62,917 bases of DNA from Prevotella sp. UBA1705 (GCA_002317385.1 DCJH01000059.1:1-62917), one strand, 5' to 3'. Counted from the first letter of the stretch, positions 35,039 to 44,670 are shown. Made by a program: numbers and translations. Notes: generated by a model not told the origin, from the letters alone.

Positions 35039-36454
35039 TTATTTAGTTGCATTATACTTCAGTGTTCCACCTCCGGGATTCTCGATGGCTCCGAGCGGGA
35101 ATACCATAGTCCAGAGATAAGAGTCGCCGGGCAGAGTCTCAGTCACCCCATTGCGCACACGGGTGAGCGTGTAGGGATAGGTGCCCTCGGCGTTGAGTCG
35201 GCGTATGTCGGCAAAGGGCAGGATGGAGCCAATGAGCTCGTTGAACTTCGTGCGGCAGATATACTTCATGGCCTCGGCAGCCGTAGAAGCTGTGAGGGGC
35301 TGGTACTTGTCGGCGAGGATTCGGGTCTTGCGCACCTTATTGAGCAGGTCCATGGCCTGAGTGAGATTGCCCTTGCGAGCCTCGCACTCGGCCTTGATGA
35401 GATACTGTTCGGCCGTGCGGCAACCGCCCATATTGAAATATCCGGTGGTCATGCCATAGTAATAGATGGTGCCTCCGCCGTAGTCGCGCAGCTTCCAGTT
35501 GGAGAAGAACTTGGCATCTCCGTCTTCAACGGTCTGTGCGCGCCACTCGGGTAAGGGGATAATGGCGGTGGCCGACGAGTTGTCGCCATGTTTGAAGTCG
35601 TAGTTCTCAATGTAGTCGAATCCCATGGGCGATGTGGCACGGGTCCATACGCCGGCCGTTTCGAGGTTGCTGCGATGGCTCTCGTAGAACTTGGTCCAGT
35701 CGTAGAGCGCGTCGTTCATCGCCAAAGCCTTGTCGGCATACTCCTCGGCCTTGTCGTAGTTCATCATCGTGAGATAGACACGGGCCAGGAAAGCATAGCA
35801 GGCAGCCTTGCCGGGCAACAGGATATTGCGCCCCTGGTCGGGCAGATAGGGCAGCGCCTCGTTGATGTCGGCTATCATCAGGTCGTAGACTTGCTGGATG
35901 GTGCCCTGTTCGTAGGGTGCGTTTACGGCCGAGCTTGTGATGATGGGCACGCAGAGTTTGGTGCTGGCCGTGGAGCCCTCGTAGGTATCTGCATAGAAGT
36001 TGGCCAGCTGATAGTAGGCCATGGCGCGCATGGCCTGAGCGTAGGCATATACCGTGTGGCGCTCAGCGTCGGTGGCATCGGTGGCGGTCATGGCATTCTC
36101 CATGACCAGATTGGATACGGCGATGTTGGAGTAACCCTGGTAATAGGTGGTCTCGTCGGAGTTATTCCACTCGGCCCTATCAATGGATGTGTCCCACAGA
36201 TAGTTGGCTTGGTAGAGCGGATAGGAGCCCGTGAGGTAATAGCTGGAGCAATATTTGTCGCCCAACAGATAGGCCACCTGGGCAATGTTGTAGCGATGGG
36301 CACCATACTCATAGTTCAACATCTCAGAGTAATCGGCCAAAGTCTCGGGGATATTCTTCCCCTTGGGCTTCTCGTTGAGATAGTCGGAGCAGGCTGTGAG
36401 CGACAGACCGACTAAGGTTAAGGCAAAGAAAGCCTTGATTTTATTCTTATTCAT
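35039..36454 (-). CDS. SusD/RagB family lipoprotein
   Basis: A 471-residue surface lipoprotein, lipobox GLSLTACSDYLNEKPKG with Cys at residue 22. The helical TPR core is seen in YAYAQAMRAMAYYQLANFYAD, and the SusD signature in AEQYLIKAECEARKGNLTQA and KYICRTKFNELIGSILPFADIRR. It pairs with the SusC gene 12 nt upstream. It is shorter than the first SusD in the window (582 residues) and of the RagB-like class that often accompanies FecR-regulated SusC proteins; ligand unknown. Confidence 0.93.
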   Translation of the reverse strand: MNKNKIKAFFALTLVGLSLTACSDYLNEKPKGKNIPETLADYSEMLNYEYGAHRYNIAQVAYLLGDKYCSSYYLTGSYPLYQANYLWDTSIDRAEWNNSDETTYYQGYSNIAVSNLVMENAMTATDATDAERHTVYAYAQAMRAMAYYQLANFYADTYEGSTASTKLCVPIITSSAVNAPYEQGTIQQVYDLMIADINEALPYLPDQGRNILLPGKAACYAFLARVYLTMMNYDKAEEYADKALAMNDALYDWTKFYESHRSNLETAGVWTRATSPMGFDYIENYDFKHGDNSSATAIIPLPEWRAQTVEDGDAKFFSNWKLRDYGGGTIYYYGMTTGYFNMGGCRTAEQYLIKAECEARKGNLTQAMDLLNKVRKTRILADKYQPLTASTAAEAMKYICRTKFNELIGSILPFADIRRLNAEGTYPYTLTRVRNGVTETLPGDSYLWTMVFPLGAIENPGGGTLKYNATK

Positions 36455-36466
36455 GATGGCGCAAAT

Positions 36467-39400
36467 TTAGAAGTTAAGATATAAACCGAGCACATAGGTG
36501 GTGGTGTTGTAGCCTCCCAGCTGATACTTGGCCTGCTCGCTCTTGGCCCAGAGGAATGGATTCTCCACGTTGAGCTGTACCCGGGCATTAGTGAGATAGG
36601 CCTTGCGGATGAGCGCAGAGGGCAGATGGTAGGCCAAAGACACGTTGCTCAGCTTGACATGAGACGCGTCGAGCAGGTTGGCCGAGGAGTAATAGTAGGT
36701 GGAGTACATGCTCGTGAGCGGCAGACCAGCCTCGATGAAGGCGGCACGAGGTACGGATGTGGTGGCCTCGTCGCCCGCTTGCATCCATCGGTTGGCAATA
36801 TCGCTGCTCAGTCCGCCCATCTTCGACACATAGCCAATGCCACTTACGTAGGCGTAATTGAGGAAAGGCATGTTGGCGTTACGCATCTTGTAGTTGCCCT
36901 CGTAGGTGAAGAGCATGGAGAAATCGAAGTTGCGCCATGAGAGCGTGGTGCCAAACGAACCGCTGTAGGTGGGTCGGGCGTTGCCGATGCACTTGATGGC
37001 GTCGAGCGATGTCGGCGCGGTGGTAGATATTTCGCCATTCTCATCATAGACCTGCGGCATTCCCTTGTCGCTCAGTCCGGCCCATTCATAACCATAGATG
37101 GCACCATACTGGTCGCCGATGGTAGGATAGGCTGTGGAGTAGTCGAGGGCGAGGAAATAGACCGGAGCCTTCACGTTGACATATTCCACCTTGTTCTTGT
37201 TGAGCGAGAGCATGCCGTTGAGCGTCCATGTGAGGTCGCCCGTGCGCACAACGTCGCCTGCAAGCGTGAGCTCCAGGCCTCGGTTGCTCATCTCGCCATT
37301 GTTGATGGCGTAGCTCGAATAGCCGTAGCCCTCGGTGGGCACGCCCTGACTGGTGGCCAGCAGGCGCTCACCATATTTATTATAGTAGTCGATGGTACCA
37401 CGCAGACGATTCTTGAGCAGCGAGAAGTCGGCTCCGATGTTGGTCACCTTGGTCTTCTCCCACGAGAGGTCGCTGTTGGGGCGAGAGGAGACATACTGCT
37501 GAGGCTCACCGATGTTGTAGTTGGTGCCCGAGTAGGTCACCAGATAGGGCGAGTAGGTAGGGTTCACATTACCCGTGATACCGTAGGTGGCGCGCACCTT
37601 GAGCATGTTGATCCAATGGATATCCTTGATGAATTTCTCGTTGGAAGCGTTCCAAGACAAGCCCACCGACCATATCGGCTTGTTCTGATACTGGTTGCTT
37701 GTGCCCCAGAGGTTGGAGCGGTCCCAGCGCATGGAGGCCGAGAGGGTGTAGCGCGTGTCGTAGGTATAGGCCGCGTTGCCATAGATAGATACGTAGCGGT
37801 TCTTGGTCTCGTAGAACTGGGCAGGCTGGCTCAGTGTGGCATAATTGCTGAAAGCATTGGTCACGCCGTCTATGAGCATGGCCTCGTTGATAGCTCCCGA
37901 GGTGAGCGCCTGGTCGTTGTAGTTGTAGTAGGTGTCGCGGTGCATCTCCAGTTTGTTCTCTCTTGTCTCAGTGCCGAGGATGGCGGTGATGTTGTGCAGG
38001 CTGGAGATGGTGTAGTCGAACGACAGCTGCTGGCGGAAGTTATACGACTTGCGATACTGGTCGCGCGTGTAGAGCACGTTGCCGTAGGGCAGGTTATAGG
38101 TGAGGCTGCCATTGTCTACGGTGGCAAAACTGTTGACAAGGGCGTTGGTCCCCAATGAGCCTGCCTCCTGAATCTGGCGGAACTTGTTGGAGCCGCGCTC
38201 GTATTGGAACGAGGCCGAATACTTCAACCATGAGTTGATGTCGATGTTGAGGCGGGCATAGGCGCGCAGGCTGATCGACTTGGTGTTGGCTATTCCCTTG
38301 TCGAGATTGGCCATGGGAGTGATGTCTTCGCTATACATGCCGTATTTGGCGAGTGCCTGCTGCTTGGTGGAGTTGTAGAGCAGGGAGGCCGGACGGGTGT
38401 AGTAACTGCCGTCGGCATTCACCAAATCGTCGTAGGGCAGCACCGTGTAGCCTGGCGACAGCGGGTTGTAGGTCTGCACATCCTCATCGCCAAACTGCAT
38501 GTAGGAGCCCACTTCGAAGGTCATCCACGGGGTGAGCTTGGTCACATTGTTAAGGTTGATGCCTATCGACTGGTCTTTGGAATACTTGTCTTCGTAGGCA
38601 TTATGCTTATAGGTTGCCGAGGCTTTGAACATATTTTTGCCCGTGGTCTTGGCCAGGTTGAGGTTGTATTGCTGCTCAAACTGGTCGCGCTTGGCATATT
38701 GGGCCACCTGATCGTAGTAGTTGTAACCCTTGTCGGCCAGGGCGCTGAGCGTGCTGTTCATCTGTGCCTCGGAGGTGTTGCCGGCATAATAGTTGAGTAT
38801 GGCGTTGATGCCGGCATTGGGATAATAGTTCTCCGCCAGTGCTTTCTGAGCGTAAGCCTGTGCGCCGGCACCCTGCAGTGAGGTGTTGCTCTGGGCCCAT
38901 TCCTTCTCCAGCGCCACCATGTCGGCACTCGATGCCAGGTTGCCGGTATAGAGACCGTAGGGCTTCCAGGCCAGCGAGGTGTTGAACCCCACCTCCAGTT
39001 TGTCGTTCTGCGAGCCTTTCTTCGTGGTGATCACGATGACACCGTTGGCCGCCCGCGCGCCATAGATGCTGGCTGCAGCGGCATCTTTGAGCACGGTGAT
39101 GTCTTGAATGTCGTCCATGTTGAGGTCGGGCAGGTTGGTGGTCACCCGTCCCTGCTCGTCCATGGTCTGGTTCTCGATGGGGAACCCGTCGATGACATAG
39201 AGTGGAGAGGTCTCTCCATACATGGTGGAGAGGCCGCGGATGGAACCGTTGTTGTAGCCCGCCACCTCACCTTCGAGCACCGACGTGAGATTGTTCATGC
39301 GTTTGGTCTCCAGCTCCTTGGTGGTGACCTTGGCAAACGAACCCGTGGCACGCTCCTTGGAGAGTGTCTGATAACCGGTGACAATCACCTCGTCGAGCAG

Positions 39401-40000
39401 TGCTTTGTCCTCGCCCATGGCGAAAGTGATATTCTCTTTTTTGCCCACGGGCATGTTGGTGGTCTTCATGCCCACATAGCTCACCTGCACGGCTTGGCAG
39501 TTTTCGGGAATGAGGAGCTCGAACCTGCCGTCCACATTGGTAATGGTGCCGTAGGGAGAACCCGGCACATTGACTGCCGCACCGATGAGCGGCTCGCCCT
39601 GTTCGTCGGTGATGGTGCCCGTAATGCGCTTCAGCAGCTCCTTAGATTCGCCATTGCCAGTCTGCGGGGCGGCCTTGGGAGTGGCTTTGCGCGATATGCT
39701 GATGAAGTTGCCGTTGACCGAATAGCTGAACGGCTTGCCCTCCAACAGCTGGGCCACGGCCTGCTGGGCCGATGCCTTGACGATGTTTTCGTTGATCGTA
39801 TAGCCCTTGACATCGTCGACGACAAACAGGATTTTGTATCCCGACAGATTCTGCACTTTCTTCAATGCCTGACTCAGTGGCACCCCTTTGAGCTGGAGAG
39901 TCACCGTAGGCTTGGAAGTTGTCTGGGCTTGCGAAGGTTGTGGCGCAAGGGCGAGCATGGCAATGAGAAGCCACGCTCCGTGTTTCAAACAATCTCTCAT
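36467..40000 (-). CDS. SusC/RagA family TonB-linked transporter with STN signalling domain
   Basis: A 1177-residue outer-membrane importer. After the signal peptide (ends near QPSQAQ) comes an STN domain (about 30-105: TVTLQLKGVPLSQALKKVQN, PFSYSVNGNFISISRK), then a carboxypeptidase-regulatory-like domain (about 125-200), the TonB box-like LLDEVIVTGYQTLSKERATG at about 201-220, plug and barrel. The STN domain marks it as a transducer that signals substrate occupancy to the FecR anti-sigma factor encoded next (40112). The 111-nt gap to fecR suggests its own promoter, presumably the one read by the cognate ECF sigma factor. Confidence 0.95.
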   Translation of the reverse strand: MRDCLKHGAWLLIAMLALAPQPSQAQTTSKPTVTLQLKGVPLSQALKKVQNLSGYKILFVVDDVKGYTINENIVKASAQQAVAQLLEGKPFSYSVNGNFISISRKATPKAAPQTGNGESKELLKRITGTITDEQGEPLIGAAVNVPGSPYGTITNVDGRFELLIPENCQAVQVSYVGMKTTNMPVGKKENITFAMGEDKALLDEVIVTGYQTLSKERATGSFAKVTTKELETKRMNNLTSVLEGEVAGYNNGSIRGLSTMYGETSPLYVIDGFPIENQTMDEQGRVTTNLPDLNMDDIQDITVLKDAAAASIYGARAANGVIVITTKKGSQNDKLEVGFNTSLAWKPYGLYTGNLASSADMVALEKEWAQSNTSLQGAGAQAYAQKALAENYYPNAGINAILNYYAGNTSEAQMNSTLSALADKGYNYYDQVAQYAKRDQFEQQYNLNLAKTTGKNMFKASATYKHNAYEDKYSKDQSIGINLNNVTKLTPWMTFEVGSYMQFGDEDVQTYNPLSPGYTVLPYDDLVNADGSYYTRPASLLYNSTKQQALAKYGMYSEDITPMANLDKGIANTKSISLRAYARLNIDINSWLKYSASFQYERGSNKFRQIQEAGSLGTNALVNSFATVDNGSLTYNLPYGNVLYTRDQYRKSYNFRQQLSFDYTISSLHNITAILGTETRENKLEMHRDTYYNYNDQALTSGAINEAMLIDGVTNAFSNYATLSQPAQFYETKNRYVSIYGNAAYTYDTRYTLSASMRWDRSNLWGTSNQYQNKPIWSVGLSWNASNEKFIKDIHWINMLKVRATYGITGNVNPTYSPYLVTYSGTNYNIGEPQQYVSSRPNSDLSWEKTKVTNIGADFSLLKNRLRGTIDYYNKYGERLLATSQGVPTEGYGYSSYAINNGEMSNRGLELTLAGDVVRTGDLTWTLNGMLSLNKNKVEYVNVKAPVYFLALDYSTAYPTIGDQYGAIYGYEWAGLSDKGMPQVYDENGEISTTAPTSLDAIKCIGNARPTYSGSFGTTLSWRNFDFSMLFTYEGNYKMRNANMPFLNYAYVSGIGYVSKMGGLSSDIANRWMQAGDEATTSVPRAAFIEAGLPLTSMYSTYYYSSANLLDASHVKLSNVSLAYHLPSALIRKAYLTNARVQLNVENPFLWAKSEQAKYQLGGYNTTTYVLGLYLNF

Positions 40001-40111
40001 ACTTTTATATCATATAATTAAAGAATCTAATAATAGGTACGGGGAGGAGGTTGGAATGGTGGCAAATAGAAAGGAGAAAAAGAGATTTTTTTAGGATTTC
40101 TCTCTTTTTCT

Positions 40112-41152
40112 CTATGGTTCGATAACAATCTGGTTGTTTTCAAGGGATGCCTTAAACCTGTTCAGGCTGTTCAGCATGTCGATGGTCTCGCTCGCAGGCT
40201 GACGTCTTTGGATGGCGAAATTGAGGCGCAGGTCCTTCAGGGCGGAATCCTTGAAGACCACGGGCAGATGATACCATCGGCCCAAGTCGTTGGCCACATC
40301 CTCCAATCTGCGGTCGTCGTAATAGAGCTGGCCCTCGCTCCAAGCCGTCTCCTCGGCGGTATTCACCTGCGAAACGGTCATGCCCTGCTCGCTCACCTCA
40401 GCCCTTTGGCCCGGTTTGATGAACTGTGATACAGAGTTGCCCACGGGTTTCACCTCCACGCTACCCTCTACCAGTGCCACGGTGGTGGGCTGTGAGGGAT
40501 AGGCCTTCACGTCGAAGGTGGTACCGTGCACGGTGGTGGTCATCGTTTTAGTCAGCACGACAAAGGGGTGCTGGCGGTCTTTGCTCACCTTGAAGAGCGC
40601 TTCGCCCTCGAGATGCACGGTACGGGTGGGTCCCTCGAAGTGGCGCGGATAGTCGAGTCTGCTGTTGTTGTTGAGCGTGATGGTGGTTCCATCGGCCATG
40701 TTCAGGGTCATGGTCTCACCATCGGCGGTAGTGATGGTTGCCACATTGGATGCTCCGGCCGATTCGGTCACCTGGCTGAGCATCTGGCGTTCGGGTGTGA
40801 GGTTCTTGTAGATGCCAATTCCAGCCACCAGAGCGAGCATGGCTGCTGCCCCAATGAGGCCTCCTATAAAATAGGTGCGGAATCCCGATGCTTGTTTCAT
40901 GCCGTGGCTTGGGGTAGGCAAGGAGGCCAGCACGCGCTTGAGCTCAAGGTCTACGTCGGGCACAGCCACCTGTTCTTCCATGAGCGAGCGCTCGGCCGAG
41001 GCCAACAGCTTCAGCGATTGCTGGGTCTCCTCATCGTGGGCAAGCCATGTCTCTTCCTCGGCAGACAGGCTGGTGTCTTCCGTTGTAGACCGCATGGCCT
41101 TGATGGCGGCTTCCATGCGTCTCATGTCCATATCTGATTGATGTGTTGTCAT
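40112..41152 (-). CDS. FecR family anti-sigma factor
   Basis: A 346-residue single-pass inner-membrane protein. The cytoplasmic part is about 1-90, the transmembrane segment about 91-115 (TYFIGGLIGAAAMLALVAGI). The periplasmic FecR domain (about 135-235) includes ITTADGETMTLNMADGTTIT and LNNNSRLDYPRHFEG, and a DUF4974 domain ends the protein (about 270-346). It would hold the ECF sigma factor encoded 17 nt upstream until the STN domain of the SusC protein signals substrate. Confidence 0.93.
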   Translation of the reverse strand: MTTHQSDMDMRRMEAAIKAMRSTTEDTSLSAEEETWLAHDEETQQSLKLLASAERSLMEEQVAVPDVDLELKRVLASLPTPSHGMKQASGFRTYFIGGLIGAAAMLALVAGIGIYKNLTPERQMLSQVTESAGASNVATITTADGETMTLNMADGTTITLNNNSRLDYPRHFEGPTRTVHLEGEALFKVSKDRQHPFVVLTKTMTTTVHGTTFDVKAYPSQPTTVALVEGSVEVKPVGNSVSQFIKPGQRAEVSEQGMTVSQVNTAEETAWSEGQLYYDDRRLEDVANDLGRWYHLPVVFKDSALKDLRLNFAIQRRQPASETIDMLNSLNRFKASLENNQIVIEP

Positions 41153-41169
41153 TTCACATATAGATACGT

Positions 41170-41706
41170 TTATGATACAGTTTCGGTTGCAGGAGGATAG
41201 ACATTTTTTGGGGCGAATTTGCCGCGGAGCAACTTCAGCGCCTTCATCACATGACGCTTTACGGTGTCATGGTGAATGTGGAGTTGCTCTGCCACCTCGT
41301 CATATTTCCGGTGTTCGAGAAAGCATAGGGTGAGAATGGTCTTGGTGGGTTCTTCCAGCTGTGCCATGAGCATGTCGACAGATTGCTGGCGCTGCTCGGC
41401 CTCATGGTCGTCGATGTAGCACTCGTCTACGGCGTGCAGGTAATAGTCGGAATAGCGGTTGAGCACCTTGAGATGGCGCAGATGGTCCACGCAGCGGCGC
41501 TTCACCGAGACCAGAAGCAGGGTGGGGGCCTTGTCTGCATCGACGGTCTCCCACTGGCTCCACACGCGCGAGAAGGTCTCGCTCACGATGTCTCGGCTTG
41601 CCTCCCGGTCGTGGGTTATCTGCAGGGCATAGTAGAACAGTCGGGAATATTGTTCCCGAAACAACTGCTCAAACCTCTGCTGCTGCCCATTATTGCCCAT
41701 CGCCAT
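41170..41706 (-). CDS. ECF RNA polymerase sigma-70 factor
   Basis: A 178-residue ECF sigma factor. Region 2: FEQLFREQYSRLFYYALQIT, DIVSETFSRVWSQWE. Region 4: TKTILTLCFLEHRKYDEVAE and HHDTVKRHVMKALKLLRGKF. It belongs to the Bacteroidetes family of sigma factors encoded beside FecR and SusC. It is the first gene of the minus-strand signalling set 41706 to 33863 and is preceded by a housekeeping-type -7 box. Confidence 0.93.
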   Translation of the reverse strand: MAMGNNGQQQRFEQLFREQYSRLFYYALQITHDREASRDIVSETFSRVWSQWETVDADKAPTLLLVSVKRRCVDHLRHLKVLNRYSDYYLHAVDECYIDDHEAEQRQQSVDMLMAQLEEPTKTILTLCFLEHRKYDEVAEQLHIHHDTVKRHVMKALKLLRGKFAPKNVYPPATETVS

Positions 41707-41720
41707 CTACTTAATAATTG

Positions 41721-41728
41721 CAAAGATA
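41721..41728 (-). promoter_or_regulatory. -7 box of the ECF-fecR operon
   Basis: Read on the minus strand this is TATCTTTG, matching TAnnTTTG, 15 nt before the start codon. No clear TTTG is seen at -33. Confidence 0.5.
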
Positions 41729-41729
41729 C

Positions 41730-42420
41730 TATAAATTTTGGTTTAACTCCGCCGCTATTCGTAGAAAATATGGGAGGGATTGTTATTTTGCGGGAGGTTG
41801 ATTCCTTGTTGGATTATAGTTCATGACCTCCTCTTGATGATTCTCTGTGGCTCCTTTCCATATCATGTCATCATTTCTTTGTGGCTTTTTCCATCCTAAT
41901 ATTTCTCCCCTGCCAACGCTTCTTTCTCCTTAAATCCCCTTGCGTTTCTTTCCCTTCTGCTCCCTTTTTGTCATAGGGTGATAAGGAGGAGGGGAGCGTG
42001 GAGATGGCATGATATTTTATTACAAACCCTTGTCTGTATTTCAAAAATTCCTCATCGCATTTATTTTGCTTCGGAATATTGAGAAATGACGGGTTTTCTG
42101 TATGTGGCTATCAGATGGGATATTAGACAGGTGGATATTTTTAGAACATATCGTAGTTTTCCATTTGTCCTGCGATTACTATGTTTTGATGTCTGTATTG
42201 GGCCTGAATCGGACTGCGAAAAAGGCCGGATGGCTGGGCGAAAAGGGCTTAATCGATTGGCGAATGGGTAGAGATGGCAGGTGGATGGGGCGCTTTAGGC
42301 GCTTCGGAGAGGGGCTTGGGGCTTGATTTCGAGCCACAAAATTGTAGAATACAAGGATTTGGGGACAAGTTTTTGGTGAAGTAATCTTGACAGCCATGGG
42401 GTGGGGTGACAGGGCTTGTG
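41730..42420. other. Gene-free stretch, about 700 bp
   Basis: Two short overlapping open frames (42086-42271, 42102-42326) show no recognisable motif and no gene-like start context. A small hairpin, GGCGCTTTAGGCGC, lies near 42287. I see no tRNA or element end here. Confidence 0.5.
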
Positions 42421-42423
42421 TTA

Positions 42424-42436
42424 TGACAACTTGTCA
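42424..42436 (+). promoter_or_regulatory. Perfect palindrome upstream of dnaK
   Basis: TGACAA-C-TTGTCA is a perfect inverted repeat, 134 nt before dnaK, followed 6 nt later by the -7-like TATCATTTG (42442-42450). Its placement suggests an operator or heat-shock control site; this is inference. Confidence 0.45.
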
Positions 42437-42570
42437 CAATTGTATCATTTGTCTGCCCCTCGGCACGCCATTTGTTAGTACAAGGGCAGGTCGGAAGACC
42501 CGTGGCCAAGGCTGCAACAGAATGGCTGAGCTACATCAACACGAAAAAATAATTTAAAATATATACTATT

Positions 42571-44517
42571 ATGGGAAAGATTATTGGAATCGATTTAGGT
42601 ACTACAAACAGCTGCGTTGCCGTGTTCGAAGGCAACGAGCCGGTAGTGATTACAAACTCTGAGGGTAAGCGCACCACTCCGTCTGTCATTGGTTTTGTGA
42701 AAGACGGCGAGCGCAAGGTGGGCGATCCTGCCAAGCGTCAGGCTGTGACCAACCCGAAGAACACCGTTTACTCCATCAAGCGTTTCATGGGAGAGACCTA
42801 CGAGCAGAGCCGCAAGGAGGCCGAGCGCGTGCCTTACACCGTGATCAACGACAACGGATATCCTAAGGTACAGATTGAGGGTGCAGCCCATCCTTACACC
42901 CCGCAGGAGATTTCGGCCATGGTGCTGCAGAAGATGAAGAAGACCGCCGAGGACTATCTCGGTCAGGAGGTGACCGACGCCGTGATCACGGTGCCCGCCT
43001 ATTTCTCCGACTCGCAGCGTCAGGCCACCAAGGAGGCCGGTCAGATTGCTGGTCTCAACGTACAGCGTATTGTGAACGAGCCTACCGCAGCTGCTCTGGC
43101 TTACGGTGTGGATAAGGCCAATAAGGACATGAAGATTGCCGTGTTCGACCTCGGTGGTGGTACATTCGATATCTCCATTCTCGAGTTTGGCGGCGGCGTG
43201 TTCGAGGTGCTCTCTACCAATGGTGACACCCATCTTGGTGGCGACGACTTCGACCAGGTTATCATCGACTGGCTGGCCAATGGTTTCCAGAGCGACGAGG
43301 GCATCGACCTGCGCAAGGACCCGATGGCTATGCAGCGCCTGAAGGAGGCTGCCGAGAAGGCCAAGATCGAGTTGTCGTCTACCACAACGACCGAGATCAA
43401 CCTGCCTTATATCTCTGCAGAGGGTGGTGTGCCCAAGCACTTGGTGAAGACTCTGACACGTGCTCAGTTTGAGCAGCTGGCTCATGAGCTCATCCAGAAG
43501 TGCCTCATTCCCTGCCAGAACGCTATGCGTGATGCCGGTCTGTCTACATCAGAGATCGACGAGGTGATTCTCGTGGGTGGTTCGAGTCGTATTCCTGCTG
43601 TGCAGACATTGGTGAAGAACTACTTTGGCAAAGAGCCTTCCAAGGGTGTGAACCCCGATGAGGTAGTGGCTGTGGGTGCCTCTATCCAGGGTGCTATCCT
43701 CAACAAGGAGAGCGGTGCAGGCAACATCGTGTTGCTCGACGTGACCCCGTTGACCCTCGGTATCGAGACGATGGGTGGCGTGATGACCAAGCTCATCGAT
43801 GCCAACAGCACCATCCCCTGCAAGAAGAGCGAGACATTCTCTACTGCAGTAGACAACCAGACGGCCGTGACCATCCACGTGCTTCAGGGCGAGCGCCCCA
43901 TGGCTGCTCAGAACAAGAGCATTGGCCAGTTCAACCTGGAGGGCATTGCTCCTGCCCGTCGCGGTGTGCCTCAGATTGAGGTAACCTTCGACATCGACGC
44001 TAACGGTATTCTCAACGTGAGTGCTAAGGACAAGGCCACAGGCAAGGAACAGCAAATTCGCATCGAGGCTTCGTCCGGATTGAGCGATGCCGAGATTGAG
44101 CGCATGCGCAATGAGGCTAAGGCCAACGAGGACGCTGATAAGAAGGAGCGTGAGAAAGTGGACAAGCTGAACCAGGCAGACTCTATGATTTTCACCACCG
44201 AGAACTTCCTGAAGGACAACGCCGACAAGATTCCGGCCGATCAGAAGCCGGCCATCGAGACAGCCCTCCAGCAGCTCAAGGATGCTCACAAGTCGGGCGA
44301 CGTAGCCGCCATCGATACCGCTACCGCAGCCCTCAACCAGGCCGTTCAGGCTGCCAGCGCTCAGATGTATCAGGGTGGTCAGGCTGGTCCTCAGCCCGGT
44401 GCAGGCCAGGGCTTCAACGGTGGACAGGGCTTCCAGGGTGGTGCTGGTGCTCAGGGCTCCCAGTCTCAGTCTTCCAAGGACGACATTCAGGATGCCGACT
44501 TTGAGGAAGTGAAGTAA
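42571..44517 (+). CDS. dnaK: Molecular chaperone DnaK (Hsp70)
   Basis: A 648-residue cytosolic Hsp70 that refolds proteins with DnaJ and GrpE. The N-terminal ATPase (about 1-385) shows GIDLGTTNSCVAVFEG, VFDLGGGTFDISILE and VILVGGSSRIPAVQ; the linker VLLDVTPLTLGIETMGG and the peptide-binding beta domain follow, then the helical lid and a Gly/Gln-rich tail ending in DVQDADFEEVK-like DIQDADFEEVK. Full length and ATG context are standard. No dnaJ or grpE lies beside it in this window. Confidence 0.98.
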   Translation: MGKIIGIDLGTTNSCVAVFEGNEPVVITNSEGKRTTPSVIGFVKDGERKVGDPAKRQAVTNPKNTVYSIKRFMGETYEQSRKEAERVPYTVINDNGYPKVQIEGAAHPYTPQEISAMVLQKMKKTAEDYLGQEVTDAVITVPAYFSDSQRQATKEAGQIAGLNVQRIVNEPTAAALAYGVDKANKDMKIAVFDLGGGTFDISILEFGGGVFEVLSTNGDTHLGGDDFDQVIIDWLANGFQSDEGIDLRKDPMAMQRLKEAAEKAKIELSSTTTTEINLPYISAEGGVPKHLVKTLTRAQFEQLAHELIQKCLIPCQNAMRDAGLSTSEIDEVILVGGSSRIPAVQTLVKNYFGKEPSKGVNPDEVVAVGASIQGAILNKESGAGNIVLLDVTPLTLGIETMGGVMTKLIDANSTIPCKKSETFSTAVDNQTAVTIHVLQGERPMAAQNKSIGQFNLEGIAPARRGVPQIEVTFDIDANGILNVSAKDKATGKEQQIRIEASSGLSDAEIERMRNEAKANEDADKKEREKVDKLNQADSMIFTTENFLKDNADKIPADQKPAIETALQQLKDAHKSGDVAAIDTATAALNQAVQAASAQMYQGGQAGPQPGAGQGFNGGQGFQGGAGAQGSQSQSSKDDIQDADFEEVK

Positions 44518-44528
44518 AAACTTAGGGC

Positions 44529-44612
44529 GCAGGGCTTATCCAACTGCAGAACGGAGGCGCGATAACTTCAAGCTGGGCTATCCCTTGGTCGGTTCGATTC
44601 CGACAGCCTTGC
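44529..44612 (+). other. tRNA-like structure or decayed class II tRNA
   Basis: GCAGGGCT (44529-44536) pairs with AGCCTTGC (44605-44612) as an 8-bp acceptor-like stem with one G-U pair. Next to it is a perfect T-arm, GTCGG-TTCGATT-CCGAC (44588-44604), whose loop fits the TTCRANY consensus. A 3-bp D-like stem (TCC/GGA, 44539-44555) and a variable-arm-like hairpin GGG-CTAT-CCC (44575-44584) are also present. The anticodon stem pairs poorly (3 of 5) and no CCA follows, so a functional tRNA is doubtful. Confidence 0.4.
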
Positions 44613-44632
44613 ACCTATTATTTATATAAACT

Positions 44633-44670
44633 AAGAGGATGTGCTTATTGGTTAGCACATCCTCTTTATT
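44633..44670 (+). terminator. Terminator downstream of dnaK
   Basis: A perfect 13-bp stem, AAGAGGATGTGCT (44633-44645) / AGCACATCCTCTT (44654-44666), with an 8-nt loop and a short T-rich tail. Confidence 0.85.

Noticed and set aside
42086..42326. Two overlapping short open frames upstream of dnaK
   Set aside because: No motif, no promoter or start context, and two frames open over the same low-information DNA.
44529..44612. Selenocysteine tRNA (8-bp acceptor stem and CTTCAAG loop)
   Set aside because: The long variable arm and 6-bp D-stem of tRNA-Sec are absent, the putative anticodon stem does not pair, and no sel genes are in view.
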